Shown piece by piece: positions 52,734 through 61,453 of a stretch of 64,000 nucleotides of DNA. The DNA lies in contig JACPRZ010000030.1 in the NCBI GenBank assembly GCA_016193485.1, positions 1 through 64,000 on the forward strand, in the 5' to 3' direction. Each line of letters opens with the position of its first letter. Within the stretch, counting starts at the first letter, position 1. The position numbers were made by a program, and so were the translations under genes. This stretch comes from Bacteroidota bacterium (lineage in GTDB: Bacteria; Bacteroidota; Bacteroidia; JACPRZ01). The notes beneath the pieces were generated by a model, which worked only from the letters and a program-made list of their open reading frames with translations, was not told the origin of the DNA and made no database searches.

Positions 52734-54716
52734 ATGAAAAAATTTCATCTTATTCCCTTTGTTTTTTTATTATTAACCGGAATTTTATCAGCCCAGATCC
52801 TGCAGCCGGCTAAGTGGTCTTTCCGTGCTGAAAAAATCAACGGAAAAGAATTTAATCTTCTTTTTGAAGCGAAAATTGATCCCGGGTGGCATATCTATTC
52901 TCAATTCCTTCCCGAAGGAGACGGACCGGTTCCCACATCGTTTCACTTTGACTCAAGCGCAAATTTTAATCTTATCGGAAAAGTTGAAGAAGGCAAGCCG
53001 ATTGTTCATTTTGATTCCGCTTTTGAAAAAGAATTAAGTTATTTTGAAGGTTCTGTTATTTTTAATCAGAAAATATCTGTCACCGGATCAGAACCATTTT
53101 CCATTACCGGGTTTCTTGAATTTATGATGTGCGACAATGCCAGGTGCCTTCCTCCCGAAGAGGCGCCTTTTGAGTTCCGTGCAGATGATGGAAATGTAAC
53201 TGCCATAATTAAAAAAGCAGGGATGAATAAAGATGAACCTGATCCTGGTGCCGTATTACCTCCTGTCGGATCCGGCAGCGGTTCATTGTGGACTATATTC
53301 TTCGCGGGAATTATTGCCGGGTTTCTCGGGTTGCTTACTCCCTGCGTTTTCCCGATGATACCTTTTACCGTCAGTTTTTTTCTTAACCGGAATACCAGCC
53401 GTGCAAAAGGAATTTATGAGGCGTTCTATTATTCCTTTTCAATTATTGTCATTTATGTCCTGGTTGGATTTTTATTTTCAAAAATTTTCGGTGCCGATGC
53501 CCTGCGGGAGATAACGAGCAATATGTGGTTTAATCTTTCCGTATTTCTTCTTTTCATCCTTTTCGGTATTTCATTTCTTGGCGCCTTTGAGTTGCAATTT
53601 CCGGCTTCCTGGACAAACAAAGCCGACAGGATTTCGGAGAGGGGGGGTATTTTTAGCGTCTTTTTCATGGCGCTGACGCTGGTACTGGTATCGTTTTCCT
53701 GCACAGGACCTATCATAGGCGCTTTGCTGGTGGAGGCGGCAACGGCAGGAGAAAATTCGGGACCTCTTGCCGGGATGACCGGCTTTGCCGTAGCACTGGG
53801 ATTGCCTTTCGGAATTTTTGCCGCATTTCCGGGTTGGTTGAAATCGCTGCCGAAATCGGGCGGATGGCTGAACGGGGTAAAAGTCACTCTCGGTATTATT
53901 ATCATTGCCTTTTCGCTGAAATTTCTCTCGCAGGCGGACCTCGCCTATCACTGGGGTATTTTACCGCGTGAAGTATTTCTTGCCGTCTGGATAATCCTCT
54001 TCACCATCCTCGGTTTTTATTTCCTGGGGAAAATTAAATTTTCTCATGACAGCGATACGCCTTATGTGTCTGTTCCAAGGTTGTTTTTTTCCGTTGTTGC
54101 ATTTGCCTTTGCCGTTTACATGATACCCGGCATGTGGGGCGCCCCGCTGAATGCGATCAACGCCTTTACCCCCCCCCTGACAACTCAAAACTTTAACCTC
54201 ACCGGTTCACAGCCGGGAATAAAGAATAACGATATGAATTCCCCGGCAAGGAAGTATACCTCGCTGTTCCACTGCCCGCTTAATATAAGTTGTTTTTTTG
54301 ACTATGAGGAGGGTATGGAATATGCGCGGAAATCCGGGAAACCCGCGCTGGTTGACTTCACCGGCTGGAGTTGCGTAAACTGCAAAAAGATGGAAGCATC
54401 GGTGTGGTCCGACTCGCGCGTACTGAACCATCTGCAAAATGACTTCGTACTCATTTCTCTATATGTTGACGACAAAACAGAATTACCCGAAAACGAAAAA
54501 TATACTTCAGCCGTTACGGGTAAAAAAATAAAGACCATAGGCAATAAGTGGAGCGATTTCCAGGCGACCCGTTTCAAAACCAATTCACAGCCCTATTACG
54601 CTCCGCTTGCTCATGATGAAAAAATCCTGGTTCCGCCTGCAGGGTATTCATCCGATGTTGAAAATTATCTCAACTTTCTTGAAAAGGCGCTGCAAAATTT
54701 CCACAACAGGAATTAA
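52734..54716 (+). CDS. dsbD: Thiol:disulfide interchange protein DsbD-like
   Basis: A 660-residue inner-membrane protein that passes electrons from cytoplasmic thioredoxin to the periplasm. Signal peptide (FVFLLLTGILSAQ), an N-terminal DsbD-alpha-like domain (about 25-155, with a Cys pair in MMCDNARCLPPEE), about eight membrane helices (about 180-480) including LLTPCVFPMIPFTVSFF and SFSCTGPIIGALL with the two redox cysteines, and a C-terminal thioredoxin-like domain with WSCVNC (545-550). All three redox centres are present. It is divergent from efp. A 9-C run at 54169 encodes Thr-Pro-Pro. Confidence 0.93.
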   Translation: MKKFHLIPFVFLLLTGILSAQILQPAKWSFRAEKINGKEFNLLFEAKIDPGWHIYSQFLPEGDGPVPTSFHFDSSANFNLIGKVEEGKPIVHFDSAFEKELSYFEGSVIFNQKISVTGSEPFSITGFLEFMMCDNARCLPPEEAPFEFRADDGNVTAIIKKAGMNKDEPDPGAVLPPVGSGSGSLWTIFFAGIIAGFLGLLTPCVFPMIPFTVSFFLNRNTSRAKGIYEAFYYSFSIIVIYVLVGFLFSKIFGADALREITSNMWFNLSVFLLFILFGISFLGAFELQFPASWTNKADRISERGGIFSVFFMALTLVLVSFSCTGPIIGALLVEAATAGENSGPLAGMTGFAVALGLPFGIFAAFPGWLKSLPKSGGWLNGVKVTLGIIIIAFSLKFLSQADLAYHWGILPREVFLAVWIILFTILGFYFLGKIKFSHDSDTPYVSVPRLFFSVVAFAFAVYMIPGMWGAPLNAINAFTPPLTTQNFNLTGSQPGIKNNDMNSPARKYTSLFHCPLNISCFFDYEEGMEYARKSGKPALVDFTGWSCVNCKKMEASVWSDSRVLNHLQNDFVLISLYVDDKTELPENEKYTSAVTGKKIKTIGNKWSDFQATRFKTNSQPYYAPLAHDEKILVPPAGYSSDVENYLNFLEKALQNFHNRN

Positions 54717-54729
54717 TGCCTTTATTGCC

Positions 54730-54850
54730 ACTAAAACACAAAAACACTAAACCTGCCTGCCCTGCCTACCGGCAGGCAGGCCCCGCTAAACATTTATTTT
54801 TATCAAATTATTATTTCGTGAATTTTCGTGCATTAGTGTTTTTGTGACAG
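54730..54850. repeat. Degenerate relative of the MITE family between dsbD and tsaB
   Basis: CACTAAAACACAAAAACACT, then CCTGCCTGCC, CTGCCTACC and GGCAGGCAGG, and later TTAGTGTTTTTGTGAC. This is the same order of blocks as in elements A and B (27295, 30083), but diverged and without recognisable GTTACT ends. Confidence 0.5.
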
Positions 54851-54864
54851 CAAATAATTATCAG

Positions 54865-55626
54865 ATGGGTCTCATACTAAACATAGAAACCGCCACAAAG
54901 GCATGCTCGGTCGCTCTTGCCTCCAATGGAAAACTTCTGTCGCTGAAAGAATCACATGATGAAACCTACCGCCATTCGGAAGTATTGACCTCCTATATTG
55001 AGGATGCCTGCAGGCAGGCAGGCGTTTCAATTGAAAAAATAGATGCCGTTGCAATATCCAAAGGCCCCGGTTCATTCACAGGTTTGCGCATTGGCGTTTC
55101 AACCGCCAAAGGCATTTGTTATGGGTTGAAGAAACCGTTAATATCTGTTCCCACTCTTCAGGCAATGTGCGAAGGAATGAGAACCTGGCTTAATACAAGG
55201 GAGAATCAATACGGCACCTCCGGATTGCCCGGTAAAATAAATGCTGATCATTCCGGAATTTTATTCTGCCCTATGATTGATGCCCGCAGGATGGAAGTGT
55301 ACTGCGCTCTTTATGACCTGGGAGGGAAAGAGGTGCGCGAAACGCGCGCTGAAATTATCAACGGGGAATCATTTAAAGATTTTTTTAAGGGAAATTATCT
55401 CCTCTTTGCCGGTGATGGTGCGGAAAAATGCCGTGAAGTTTTATCCGGTAACGATAAAGCGATTTTCATAGATGGTTTTATTCCTTCGGCTCAATTTATG
55501 TGCGGATTATCTGAGGAAAAATACCGGCAAAAGAAGTTTGAAAACCTTGCCTCTTTTGAACCGTTTTATCTTAAGGATTTTATACCGGGAGGAGTTGCCC
55601 GGCAGGTACATTTACCATATTCCTGA
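54865..55626 (+). CDS. tsaB: tRNA threonylcarbamoyladenosine biosynthesis protein TsaB
   Basis: Partner of TsaD and TsaE in t6A37 modification of ANN-decoding tRNAs. From the ATG at 54865 (MGLILNIETATKACSVAL) the product has 253 residues. The hallmark segment is AISKGPGSFTGLRIGVSTAKGICYGLKKPLISVPTLQAM, and the C-terminal half has MIDARRMEVYCALYD, both typical of TsaB. The GTG at 54844 in the track is less likely. Residues DACRQAGVS are encoded by GCCTGCAGGCAGGCAGGC, which resembles the spacer palindrome. The gene is convergent with the pfkB gene, with 9 nt between the ends. Confidence 0.95.
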   Translation: MGLILNIETATKACSVALASNGKLLSLKESHDETYRHSEVLTSYIEDACRQAGVSIEKIDAVAISKGPGSFTGLRIGVSTAKGICYGLKKPLISVPTLQAMCEGMRTWLNTRENQYGTSGLPGKINADHSGILFCPMIDARRMEVYCALYDLGGKEVRETRAEIINGESFKDFFKGNYLLFAGDGAEKCREVLSGNDKAIFIDGFIPSAQFMCGLSEEKYRQKKFENLASFEPFYLKDFIPGGVARQVHLPYS

Positions 55627-55635
55627 TATGGCGCA

Positions 55636-56556
55636 TCAACTCATCGTGTACCGTGTCAGTTTCGGGAAGTTCTGAATCCGCTCTTTGGCTTCAAAATTTT
55701 TCACTTCCTCAAGACGCTGGGTGCCGAACTTCTCAACACAGAAAGATGCCGTTGCCGACCCGCAGATCACCGCCCGCTTAAGGTTTTCAAAATTTACCGA
55801 ACGGGTTTTATCAAGGTAGCCCATCATGCCTCCGGCAAAACTGTCACCTGCCCCGGTGGGGTCCACCACATCTTCAAGGGGTAACGCAGGTGCGAAGAAT
55901 ACCTCACCACGTTTGTTGAACAGGAGCGCCCCGTGCTCCCCTTTTTTAATAACAATATACTGGGGTCCCATTGCGAGAATTTTCCTGGCGCCTTTCCGCA
56001 GGGAATTTTCCCCTGATAACTGGCGCGCTTCTTCGTCATTGATTATCAGGAGGTCAACCGACCGGATTACAATCAATAATTCCTCCAGCGCATTATTCAT
56101 CCAGTAGTTCATGGTATCAATGGCGATTATCCGGGGGCGCCTTATGAGTTGCCGTATCACCTCCATCTGCACGGCAGGAGTAAGATTGCCGAGCATGACA
56201 AAATCAGGAGCGCGGGCGGGTGAAGGAAGGCGCGGAACGAAGTCGGCAAGTACGTTCAATTCGGTGGCGAGGGTTTCGCGGCTGTTCAGATCGTAACGGT
56301 ACCTGCCTGCCCAGAAAAATGATTTTCCTCCCTTGACAATTTCCAACCCGTCAAGGTTGATATTTTTTTTTCGGAAAAATTCAAGCGTCTCCTGCGGAAA
56401 ATCATCGCCTATAACCGAAACCAGGAAAATATGTTTTGTAAAAAAGGAAGCGGCAAGGGATATATACGTAGCAGCGCCTCCAACAATCTTATCCGTTTTA
56501 CCGAACGGGGTTTCAATGGCGTCAAAAGCAACGGTGCCGACTACGAGTAAACTCAT
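55636..56556 (-). CDS. PfkB-family kinase, possibly adenosine kinase
   Basis: A 306-residue ribokinase-fold protein with VVGTVAFDAIETPFG, GGAATYISLAASFF (sugar/nucleoside site) and DPTGAGDSFAGGMMGYL, the anion hole and catalytic Asp of PfkB kinases. Its start overlaps the ahcY stop by one base (TAATG), so the two are translationally coupled. Adenosylhomocysteinase releases adenosine and must be pulled forward by adenosine removal, so adenosine kinase activity is a reasonable inference. The sequence alone does not fix the substrate, and ribokinase- or sugar-kinase-like activity remains possible. Confidence 0.85.
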   Translation of the reverse strand: MSLLVVGTVAFDAIETPFGKTDKIVGGAATYISLAASFFTKHIFLVSVIGDDFPQETLEFFRKKNINLDGLEIVKGGKSFFWAGRYRYDLNSRETLATELNVLADFVPRLPSPARAPDFVMLGNLTPAVQMEVIRQLIRRPRIIAIDTMNYWMNNALEELLIVIRSVDLLIINDEEARQLSGENSLRKGARKILAMGPQYIVIKKGEHGALLFNKRGEVFFAPALPLEDVVDPTGAGDSFAGGMMGYLDKTRSVNFENLKRAVICGSATASFCVEKFGTQRLEEVKNFEAKERIQNFPKLTRYTMS

Positions 56557-57902
56557 TAATACCTGTAATAATCCGGCTTGTAGGGCCCTTCAACCGGAAC
56601 TCCTATATACTCCGATTGGGAGGATTTCATGATTTCAAGTTCAACGCCAAGTTTTTTGAGGTGAAGGCGGGCTACTTTTTCATCGAGGTGTTTGGGCAGG
56701 GTATAGACCTTGTTTTTGTATTTGCCGGGGTTATTCCACAGTTCTATCTGCGCAAGAACCTGGTTGGTAAAAGAAGTGGACATCACAAAGGAAGGATGGC
56801 CCATAGCGCAGCCGAGATTTACAAGTCGCCCCTCGGCAAGAATAATCACATCTTTTTTCCCAATGGTATATTTATCAACCTGCGGCTTAATGGTGACGAG
56901 GGTATGGCCGTAATTTTCATTGAGCCATGCCATGTCAATTTCGTTATCAAAATGACCGATGTTACAGACAATGGCTTTATCCTTCATCATGCGGAAATGG
57001 GTACCGGTGATCACATCCCGGTTACCGGTAGCCGTTACAATAATGTCGGCTTCTTTTACCGCATCTTCCATTTTTTTCACCTCATAACCTTCCATGGCGG
57101 CCTGCAATGCGCAGATAGGATCAATTTCGGTTACGATAACCCTTGCCCCGGAAGCCCGGAGCGATTGTGCTGAACCTTTGCCAACATCTCCATAACCGGC
57201 AACAATAGCCATTTTTCCTGCAATCATCAGGTCGGTTGCCCTGCGGATGCCGTCAATGAGCGATTCCCTGCAGCCGTATTTATTATCAAATTTTGACTTT
57301 GTTACCGAGTCATTTACATTGATTGCCGGCACCGGAAGCGTTCCGTTCCTTTCCCGGTCATATAACCTGCGCACCCCGGTGGTGGTTTCTTCGGTAATAC
57401 CTCGTATTCCTTTTATTAATTCGGGATATTTGTCAAGTACGGTATTGGTAAGATCTCCACCGTCATCCAGTATCATGGAAAGAGGTTTTCTCTCTTTTCC
57501 GAAAAACAAGGTCTGGTCAATGCACCAGTCATATTCTTCGAGGGTTTCTCCTTTCCATGCATAAACCGGAACACCGCTTGCCGCAACCGCTGCGGCAGCA
57601 TGATCCTGTGTTGAAAAAATATTGCAGGATGACCATGTTACATCAGCGCCAAGTTCAACCAGCGTTTCAATGAGAACAGCTGTCTGGATGGTCATGTGAA
57701 GGCACCCCGCAATTCTCGCACCTTTGAGAGGGTTTTTACCTTTATACTCTTCGCGCAGCGACATCAATCCGGGCATTTCAACCCTTGCCAGTTCAATTTC
57801 TTTCCTGCCCCAGTCGGCAAGTGAAATGTCTTTTACCTTATATTTAATGTGTTGCCGTTTTTCAGTAGCCGTATGGTTCATGCGGTTGGTTTTTGGTTTC
57901 AT
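56556..57902 (-). CDS. ahcY: Adenosylhomocysteinase
   Basis: Hydrolyses S-adenosylhomocysteine to adenosine and homocysteine in the methyl cycle. A 448-residue, full-length protein: [70 protein letters not shown], the NAD loop [15 protein letters not shown] and the C-terminal [10 protein letters not shown] with the conserved Lys and Tyr that reach the partner NAD site. The start ([18 protein letters not shown]) overlaps the WG-repeat gene stop by 4 nt (ATGA). The ATG at MNHTATEK is an alternative. It is the middle gene of a three-gene minus-strand operon. Confidence 0.97.
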   Translation of the reverse strand: MKPKTNRMNHTATEKRQHIKYKVKDISLADWGRKEIELARVEMPGLMSLREEYKGKNPLKGARIAGCLHMTIQTAVLIETLVELGADVTWSSCNIFSTQDHAAAAVAASGVPVYAWKGETLEEYDWCIDQTLFFGKERKPLSMILDDGGDLTNTVLDKYPELIKGIRGITEETTTGVRRLYDRERNGTLPVPAINVNDSVTKSKFDNKYGCRESLIDGIRRATDLMIAGKMAIVAGYGDVGKGSAQSLRASGARVIVTEIDPICALQAAMEGYEVKKMEDAVKEADIIVTATGNRDVITGTHFRMMKDKAIVCNIGHFDNEIDMAWLNENYGHTLVTIKPQVDKYTIGKKDVIILAEGRLVNLGCAMGHPSFVMSTSFTNQVLAQIELWNNPGKYKNKVYTLPKHLDEKVARLHLKKLGVELEIMKSSQSEYIGVPVEGPYKPDYYRY

Positions 57903-58939
57903 TTCTGGACCCAGATAAATTTTCCGGTCTTGTCAATATATCCCTTCTGTCCCGATTTAATATCTCCTATCTGAACATAAGCCATGCCGCCCATAAAGTC
58001 GGATGGAACCTCAAACTGACCGGGAATAATAAATTTCCCGCTTTTATCAATGAAGCCCCACTTATCGGTTTTACTCATTTGTACGCACGCAAGTCCTTCA
58101 CTGAAGTGAAAGGCGCCCATAAACTGCGGGGGAATGATCATCACCCCGGTTTTATCAATATATCCGAACTTGCCGGTCTTAAAATCACCTACCCGCACGA
58201 TAGCCATGCCGTCTTTAAAAAGGAATGCTTTGTCAAATTTCGGTTGAATAGTAAAAGTTCCGCTCTTATCTATGTAGCCCCATTTGCCGGTAACTTCATC
58301 GCCAACCCGCACATTGGCCATGTTATCGCTAAAGTCCCAGCAATCATCAAACTTATAATCAATAGCTACTTTGCCTGTTTTGTCAACAAAACCCCATTTG
58401 CCTGTTTTGTAGTCACCGGTCTTCACCCGTGCAAGTCCTTCGCGGAAATCGGAAGCATTTGAAAACTGGATGGATATGACAACCTTGCCTGTTTTATCAA
58501 TGAATCCCTGTTTCAACCCCTGTTTCACCCGTGCAAGCCCTTCTGAAAAAGGATAGGCATCATCGTATTGCGGAGAGACCACCAGGTTACCGGTTTTGTC
58601 AATATATCCCCATTTGCCACCTTTTTTAACAGCGGCTAATCCTTCAAAAAATCCGGGGGCGCTACCGGGAAAGAATCCCACCTTTTCAAACTGGGGAGCA
58701 ATAACCAGGTTGCCTGTTTTGTCGACAAAACCGTAGAGTCCGCCTTGTTTCACATGGCCGAGACCTTCCATGAATACATCTGCCTTATCAAACGCTGGCT
58801 GAATTACTACTTTACCGGTCTTATCAACGTACCCATATTGTTTTCCGTTTGAGAAAGGATAGAACCCTTCATGGTGTTGTGAAAAGCCGGAGGCCGTCTG
58901 AAGCAGCAGCCCGGCAATCAGGAGATTTCTTACCTTCAT
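57899..58939 (-). CDS. WG-repeat (KWG Leptospira-type) exported protein
   Basis: A 346-residue protein with signal peptide ([18 protein letters not shown]) and about ten WG-type repeats of the form GK[31 protein letters not shown]. A late repeat reads [18 protein letters not shown] and the last ends [13 protein letters not shown]. The function of WG repeats is unknown; they are thought to mediate binding. It is the first gene of an operon with ahcY and the PfkB kinase, overlapping ahcY by 4 nt, which is an unusual association of an envelope protein with the methyl cycle. Confidence 0.9.
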   Translation of the reverse strand: MKVRNLLIAGLLLQTASGFSQHHEGFYPFSNGKQYGYVDKTGKVVIQPAFDKADVFMEGLGHVKQGGLYGFVDKTGNLVIAPQFEKVGFFPGSAPGFFEGLAAVKKGGKWGYIDKTGNLVVSPQYDDAYPFSEGLARVKQGLKQGFIDKTGKVVISIQFSNASDFREGLARVKTGDYKTGKWGFVDKTGKVAIDYKFDDCWDFSDNMANVRVGDEVTGKWGYIDKSGTFTIQPKFDKAFLFKDGMAIVRVGDFKTGKFGYIDKTGVMIIPPQFMGAFHFSEGLACVQMSKTDKWGFIDKSGKFIIPGQFEVPSDFMGGMAYVQIGDIKSGQKGYIDKTGKFIWVQK

Positions 58940-58980
58940 GGTGTTTTGAATTATTAAAAATTATTTTCCGAAAAGGGGTG

Positions 58981-59011
58981 CAATTTTATGAAATAATATT
59001 CATTTCAGCAA
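58981..59011 (-). promoter_or_regulatory. Promoter of the WG-repeat/ahcY/pfkB operon
   Basis: On the minus strand, TTG (59011-59009), 20 nt, TAAAATTG (58988-58981), one mismatch to TAnnTTTG, then CACCCC as at the rRNA promoter (CACCCC after the -7 box). The ATG is about 40 nt downstream. No SAH- or SAM-riboswitch-like fold was evident in the short leader. Confidence 0.5.
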
Positions 59012-59082
59012 CAGGGTATTATTCCCGATTTATATAACGGAATGCATTACCCCTACGGAAACCGGCAAAGTTACCTAAATTT

Positions 59083-59658
59083 ATGAGATTAATATACAAC
59101 AAAATTTTTGCTAAAAAGATACGGGTAGGTATTTGTGAAATGGATGAACACCCAGGGATCCCCACAAAGGAGAAACACCGTTTGCATACCCTGTCCCTCG
59201 CCTCCCGCCTTCTCGGCATTAAAGATATTGAAATTGCTTATAATGGAAGAATTCCCTGCCTTGTAAATCAACCATGGAATGTCTCGGTGTCCCATTCGGG
59301 AAATCATCTTGCCTGCATCCTGACAGACCTTCCCCACGCGGGTATTGACATCGAACAGATTTCTCCAAGGATTGAAAAAATTGCCAACCGGTTTCTTCAC
59401 GAATCTGAAAAAAAAACCATCAGCGGCAAAAACCGCCTTGAAAAGTTATACGTAATCTGGTGCGCCAAGGAAACGCTTTATAAAATATTTAAAAAAGGAG
59501 GATTGATTTTCAGTGAAAACCTGATCATTGACCCGTTTGAATATTCAAAAAAAGGAGAAATATCAGGCGCCATCCAGACCAAAGATTTTGTTCGGAAATT
59601 TTACCTGTTTTATGAAGAATTCAGAGGACATATCCTGGTGTTTGGTGCTAATGAGTAA
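59083..59658 (+). CDS. 4'-phosphopantetheinyl transferase (Sfp/HetI type)
   Basis: Transfers the phosphopantetheine arm from CoA to acyl- or peptidyl-carrier proteins. A 191-residue product with WNVSVSHSGNHLACILT, AGIDIEQISPRIEKIANRFLHESE (Mg-binding Asp and Glu) and LYVIWCAKETLYKIFKKGG, which corresponds to the family W-KE--K motif. It is short for the Sfp class but complete. It is followed after 27 nt by GGGP synthase; this pair is a common neighbourhood in Bacteroidota. Confidence 0.92.
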   Translation: MRLIYNKIFAKKIRVGICEMDEHPGIPTKEKHRLHTLSLASRLLGIKDIEIAYNGRIPCLVNQPWNVSVSHSGNHLACILTDLPHAGIDIEQISPRIEKIANRFLHESEKKTISGKNRLEKLYVIWCAKETLYKIFKKGGLIFSENLIIDPFEYSKKGEISGAIQTKDFVRKFYLFYEEFRGHILVFGANE

Positions 59659-59685
59659 TATTGCCGAACCGTTTACTATGGGAAT

Positions 59686-60420
59686 ATGAACAGAGGGATT
59701 TACGATAGGATTTTGAAGAAAAAAGCGCAAGGCAGGAAGCAGGTTGCGGTGCTGGTCGACCCTGATAAATTCAAAGAAAGGATAATTCAGACCGCAGTTG
59801 ATGCCGGTATTGATTTTTTTCTTGTAGGTGGAAGTTTATTGTCGGAAGGCGATATGGGGAAGGTAATCGGCAGGATAAAAAGAAAATGCCGGGTACCGGT
59901 TATTATTTTCCCGGGAAGCCCATTACAAATAGATAAAAAAGCGGATGGTATTCTGCTGCTTTCGCTGATTTCGGGACGTAATCCCGAGTACCTTATCGGG
60001 CATCATGTTATTTCTGCACAAACGCTGAAAAAAAGCGGGCTGGAAATTATCCCGGCCGGATACATCCTTATTGATTCCGGAAAAGCCACCACCGCTTCCT
60101 ATATCAGCCATTCTCACCCTATTCCATGGGATAAAGATGATATTGCTGCCTGTACTGCCGTTGCCGGTGAACTTTTGGGATTAAAGATGATCTATCTTGA
60201 TTGCGGCAGCGGTGCGGCAAAACCTCCTTCAGCATCAATGGTACGACAGGTGCGAAAGAATATTTCAGTACCCCTGATTGCCGGTGGAGGAATACGCAAT
60301 CCGCTTCAGGCAAAGGAATTGTTTGAGGCAGGAGCCGATATTGTTGTCATAGGCAATGCCGCAGAGGAGAATGCAGGATTCATTAAAGAAATTGTCCTGG
60401 TTAAGGATAATCGCAGATAG
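59686..60420 (+). CDS. Geranylgeranylglyceryl phosphate synthase family protein
   Basis: A 244-residue TIM barrel of the GGGPS/PcrB family, which links a polyprenyl diphosphate to glycerol 1-phosphate in an ether bond. Signature segments are QVAVLVDPDKF, DFFLVGGSLLSEGDMG, VPVIIFPGSPLQIDKKADGILLLSLISGRNPEYLIG, YLDCGSGAAKPP and LIAGGGIRNPLQAKELFEAGADIVVIGNA. Group II members occur in Bacteroidota. The physiological product there is not settled, so the exact prenyl donor is left open. Confidence 0.92.
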   Translation: MNRGIYDRILKKKAQGRKQVAVLVDPDKFKERIIQTAVDAGIDFFLVGGSLLSEGDMGKVIGRIKRKCRVPVIIFPGSPLQIDKKADGILLLSLISGRNPEYLIGHHVISAQTLKKSGLEIIPAGYILIDSGKATTASYISHSHPIPWDKDDIAACTAVAGELLGLKMIYLDCGSGAAKPPSASMVRQVRKNISVPLIAGGGIRNPLQAKELFEAGADIVVIGNAAEENAGFIKEIVLVKDNRR

Positions 60421-60504
60421 TATACATCAAAATAAAAACTATTCTCTGAATCGGATAAATTTCCACATTTTGAATCATGCTGAAATTTATGCGGTTTCTA
60501 GTAA

Positions 60505-60683
60505 ATTACCACCACCAAAGGCGGTGGCTTTTATTCACCCCACCCCCATCCCCTCTCCTTAATAAGGAGAGGGGTGTCCGAATTCCGATCCCGATATCTA
60601 TCGGGACGGAATGAGGACGGGGTGAGGTAATAAATTGGCATAGCCAACTGTACATAACCACCTTCAAAGACGGTGGGTTTCTA
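60505..60683. mobile_element. Putative IS200/IS605-derived palindrome-ended element (PATE-like)
   Basis: Two similar hairpins in the same orientation, ACCACCACCAAAGGCGGTGG followed by CTTT (from 60508) and ACCACCTTCAAAGACGGTGG followed by GTTT (from 60658), bound about 130 bp of non-coding DNA. Hairpins of this sort near both ends are typical of IS200/IS605 elements and their non-autonomous derivatives. The interior contains CCCCTCTCC...GGAGAGGGG and TCCCGATATCTATCGGGA (60589-60606), so it is itself built of spacer repeats. No transposase is present. Confidence 0.45.
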
Positions 60684-60766
60684 TGTTAATCTAAAAATAA
60701 GGTGATAAGAATCTTGCTATGTAATCCGTAAAATTCGTACCTTTACACCAGTTTTTGTTCTGCCCT

Positions 60767-61453
60767 ATGCGGCTCATAATCATTTCTTCACCGCACTTTG
60801 TCGAAAAAGAACAAGAGATCATCTCTTCGCTTTTCAAAAACGGTTTGAAAATTTTTCATGTCCGAAAACCCGGATTCTCAAAAAAGGAAATGGAAGATTA
60901 TATCCGGGAAATTCCACCGGACTATTATAGTTCAATTATCATTCATTCCCATTATTCCCTTGCCAATAAGTACAAACTGAAGGGCATACATTTTCCAACC
61001 CGATTCAGAAAAAGTTATTTAAAAACCTGGTTTACTCTTAAGTCCTTTCGCCACAGGTCGCCTTCATACACCATCAGCGCTTCTTTTCACCGGATAAGTG
61101 AGTTGCTGTCCGCCCGCCTTAAGTATGATTATGTTTTTATCAGCCCGGTATTTCAAAGCATTTCAAAAACGAATTATTCACCGGCATTCAAAGAAAAAGA
61201 CCTCCTTGCCGCACTAAACCGGTCGGTTTACGATATCATTGCTCTTGGAGGAATTAACCATGACTCGGCCGGAAAAGCGCTTGCCATGGGCTTCAGGGGT
61301 GTCGCCTGCATGGGCGCTATCTGGAAAAGCGAAGAGCCGGTGAAAGAATTTATCAGGATTCGTGACCGGTTCGACCAGGTAATGACCCGCCAGATCACAG
61401 ATTGCGATCCCAGTCCTTCCAGACCGCTTGATACCCCTGTTTCTCTAACATAG
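60767..61453 (+). CDS. Thiamine phosphate synthase / TenI-like protein
   Basis: A 228-residue product from the ATG at 60767 (MRLIIISSPHF); the track start at 60755 is 4 codons earlier. It is a TIM-barrel ThiE/TenI paralogue with LKIFHVRKPGFSKKEM, IIHSHYSLANKYKLKGIHFPTRFR, YDYVFISPVFQSISKTNYSPAF and IIALGGINHDSAGKALAMGFRGVACMGAIW. The residues that bind pyrimidine pyrophosphate in true ThiE (Gln-x-Arg-x-Lys) are changed to His-x-Arg-Lys-Pro, so it may be a TenI-type thiazole tautomerase or another paralogue. Its 3' end overlaps the convergent thiH by 59 nt; the last 19 residues read against thiH and are probably not conserved. Confidence 0.8.
   Translation: MRLIIISSPHFVEKEQEIISSLFKNGLKIFHVRKPGFSKKEMEDYIREIPPDYYSSIIIHSHYSLANKYKLKGIHFPTRFRKSYLKTWFTLKSFRHRSPSYTISASFHRISELLSARLKYDYVFISPVFQSISKTNYSPAFKEKDLLAALNRSVYDIIALGGINHDSAGKALAMGFRGVACMGAIWKSEEPVKEFIRIRDRFDQVMTRQITDCDPSPSRPLDTPVSLT

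Noticed and set aside
56616-57173. 185-residue ORF on the plus strand
   Set aside because: Antisense to ahcY; the Phe- and Gly-rich sequence has no family pattern.
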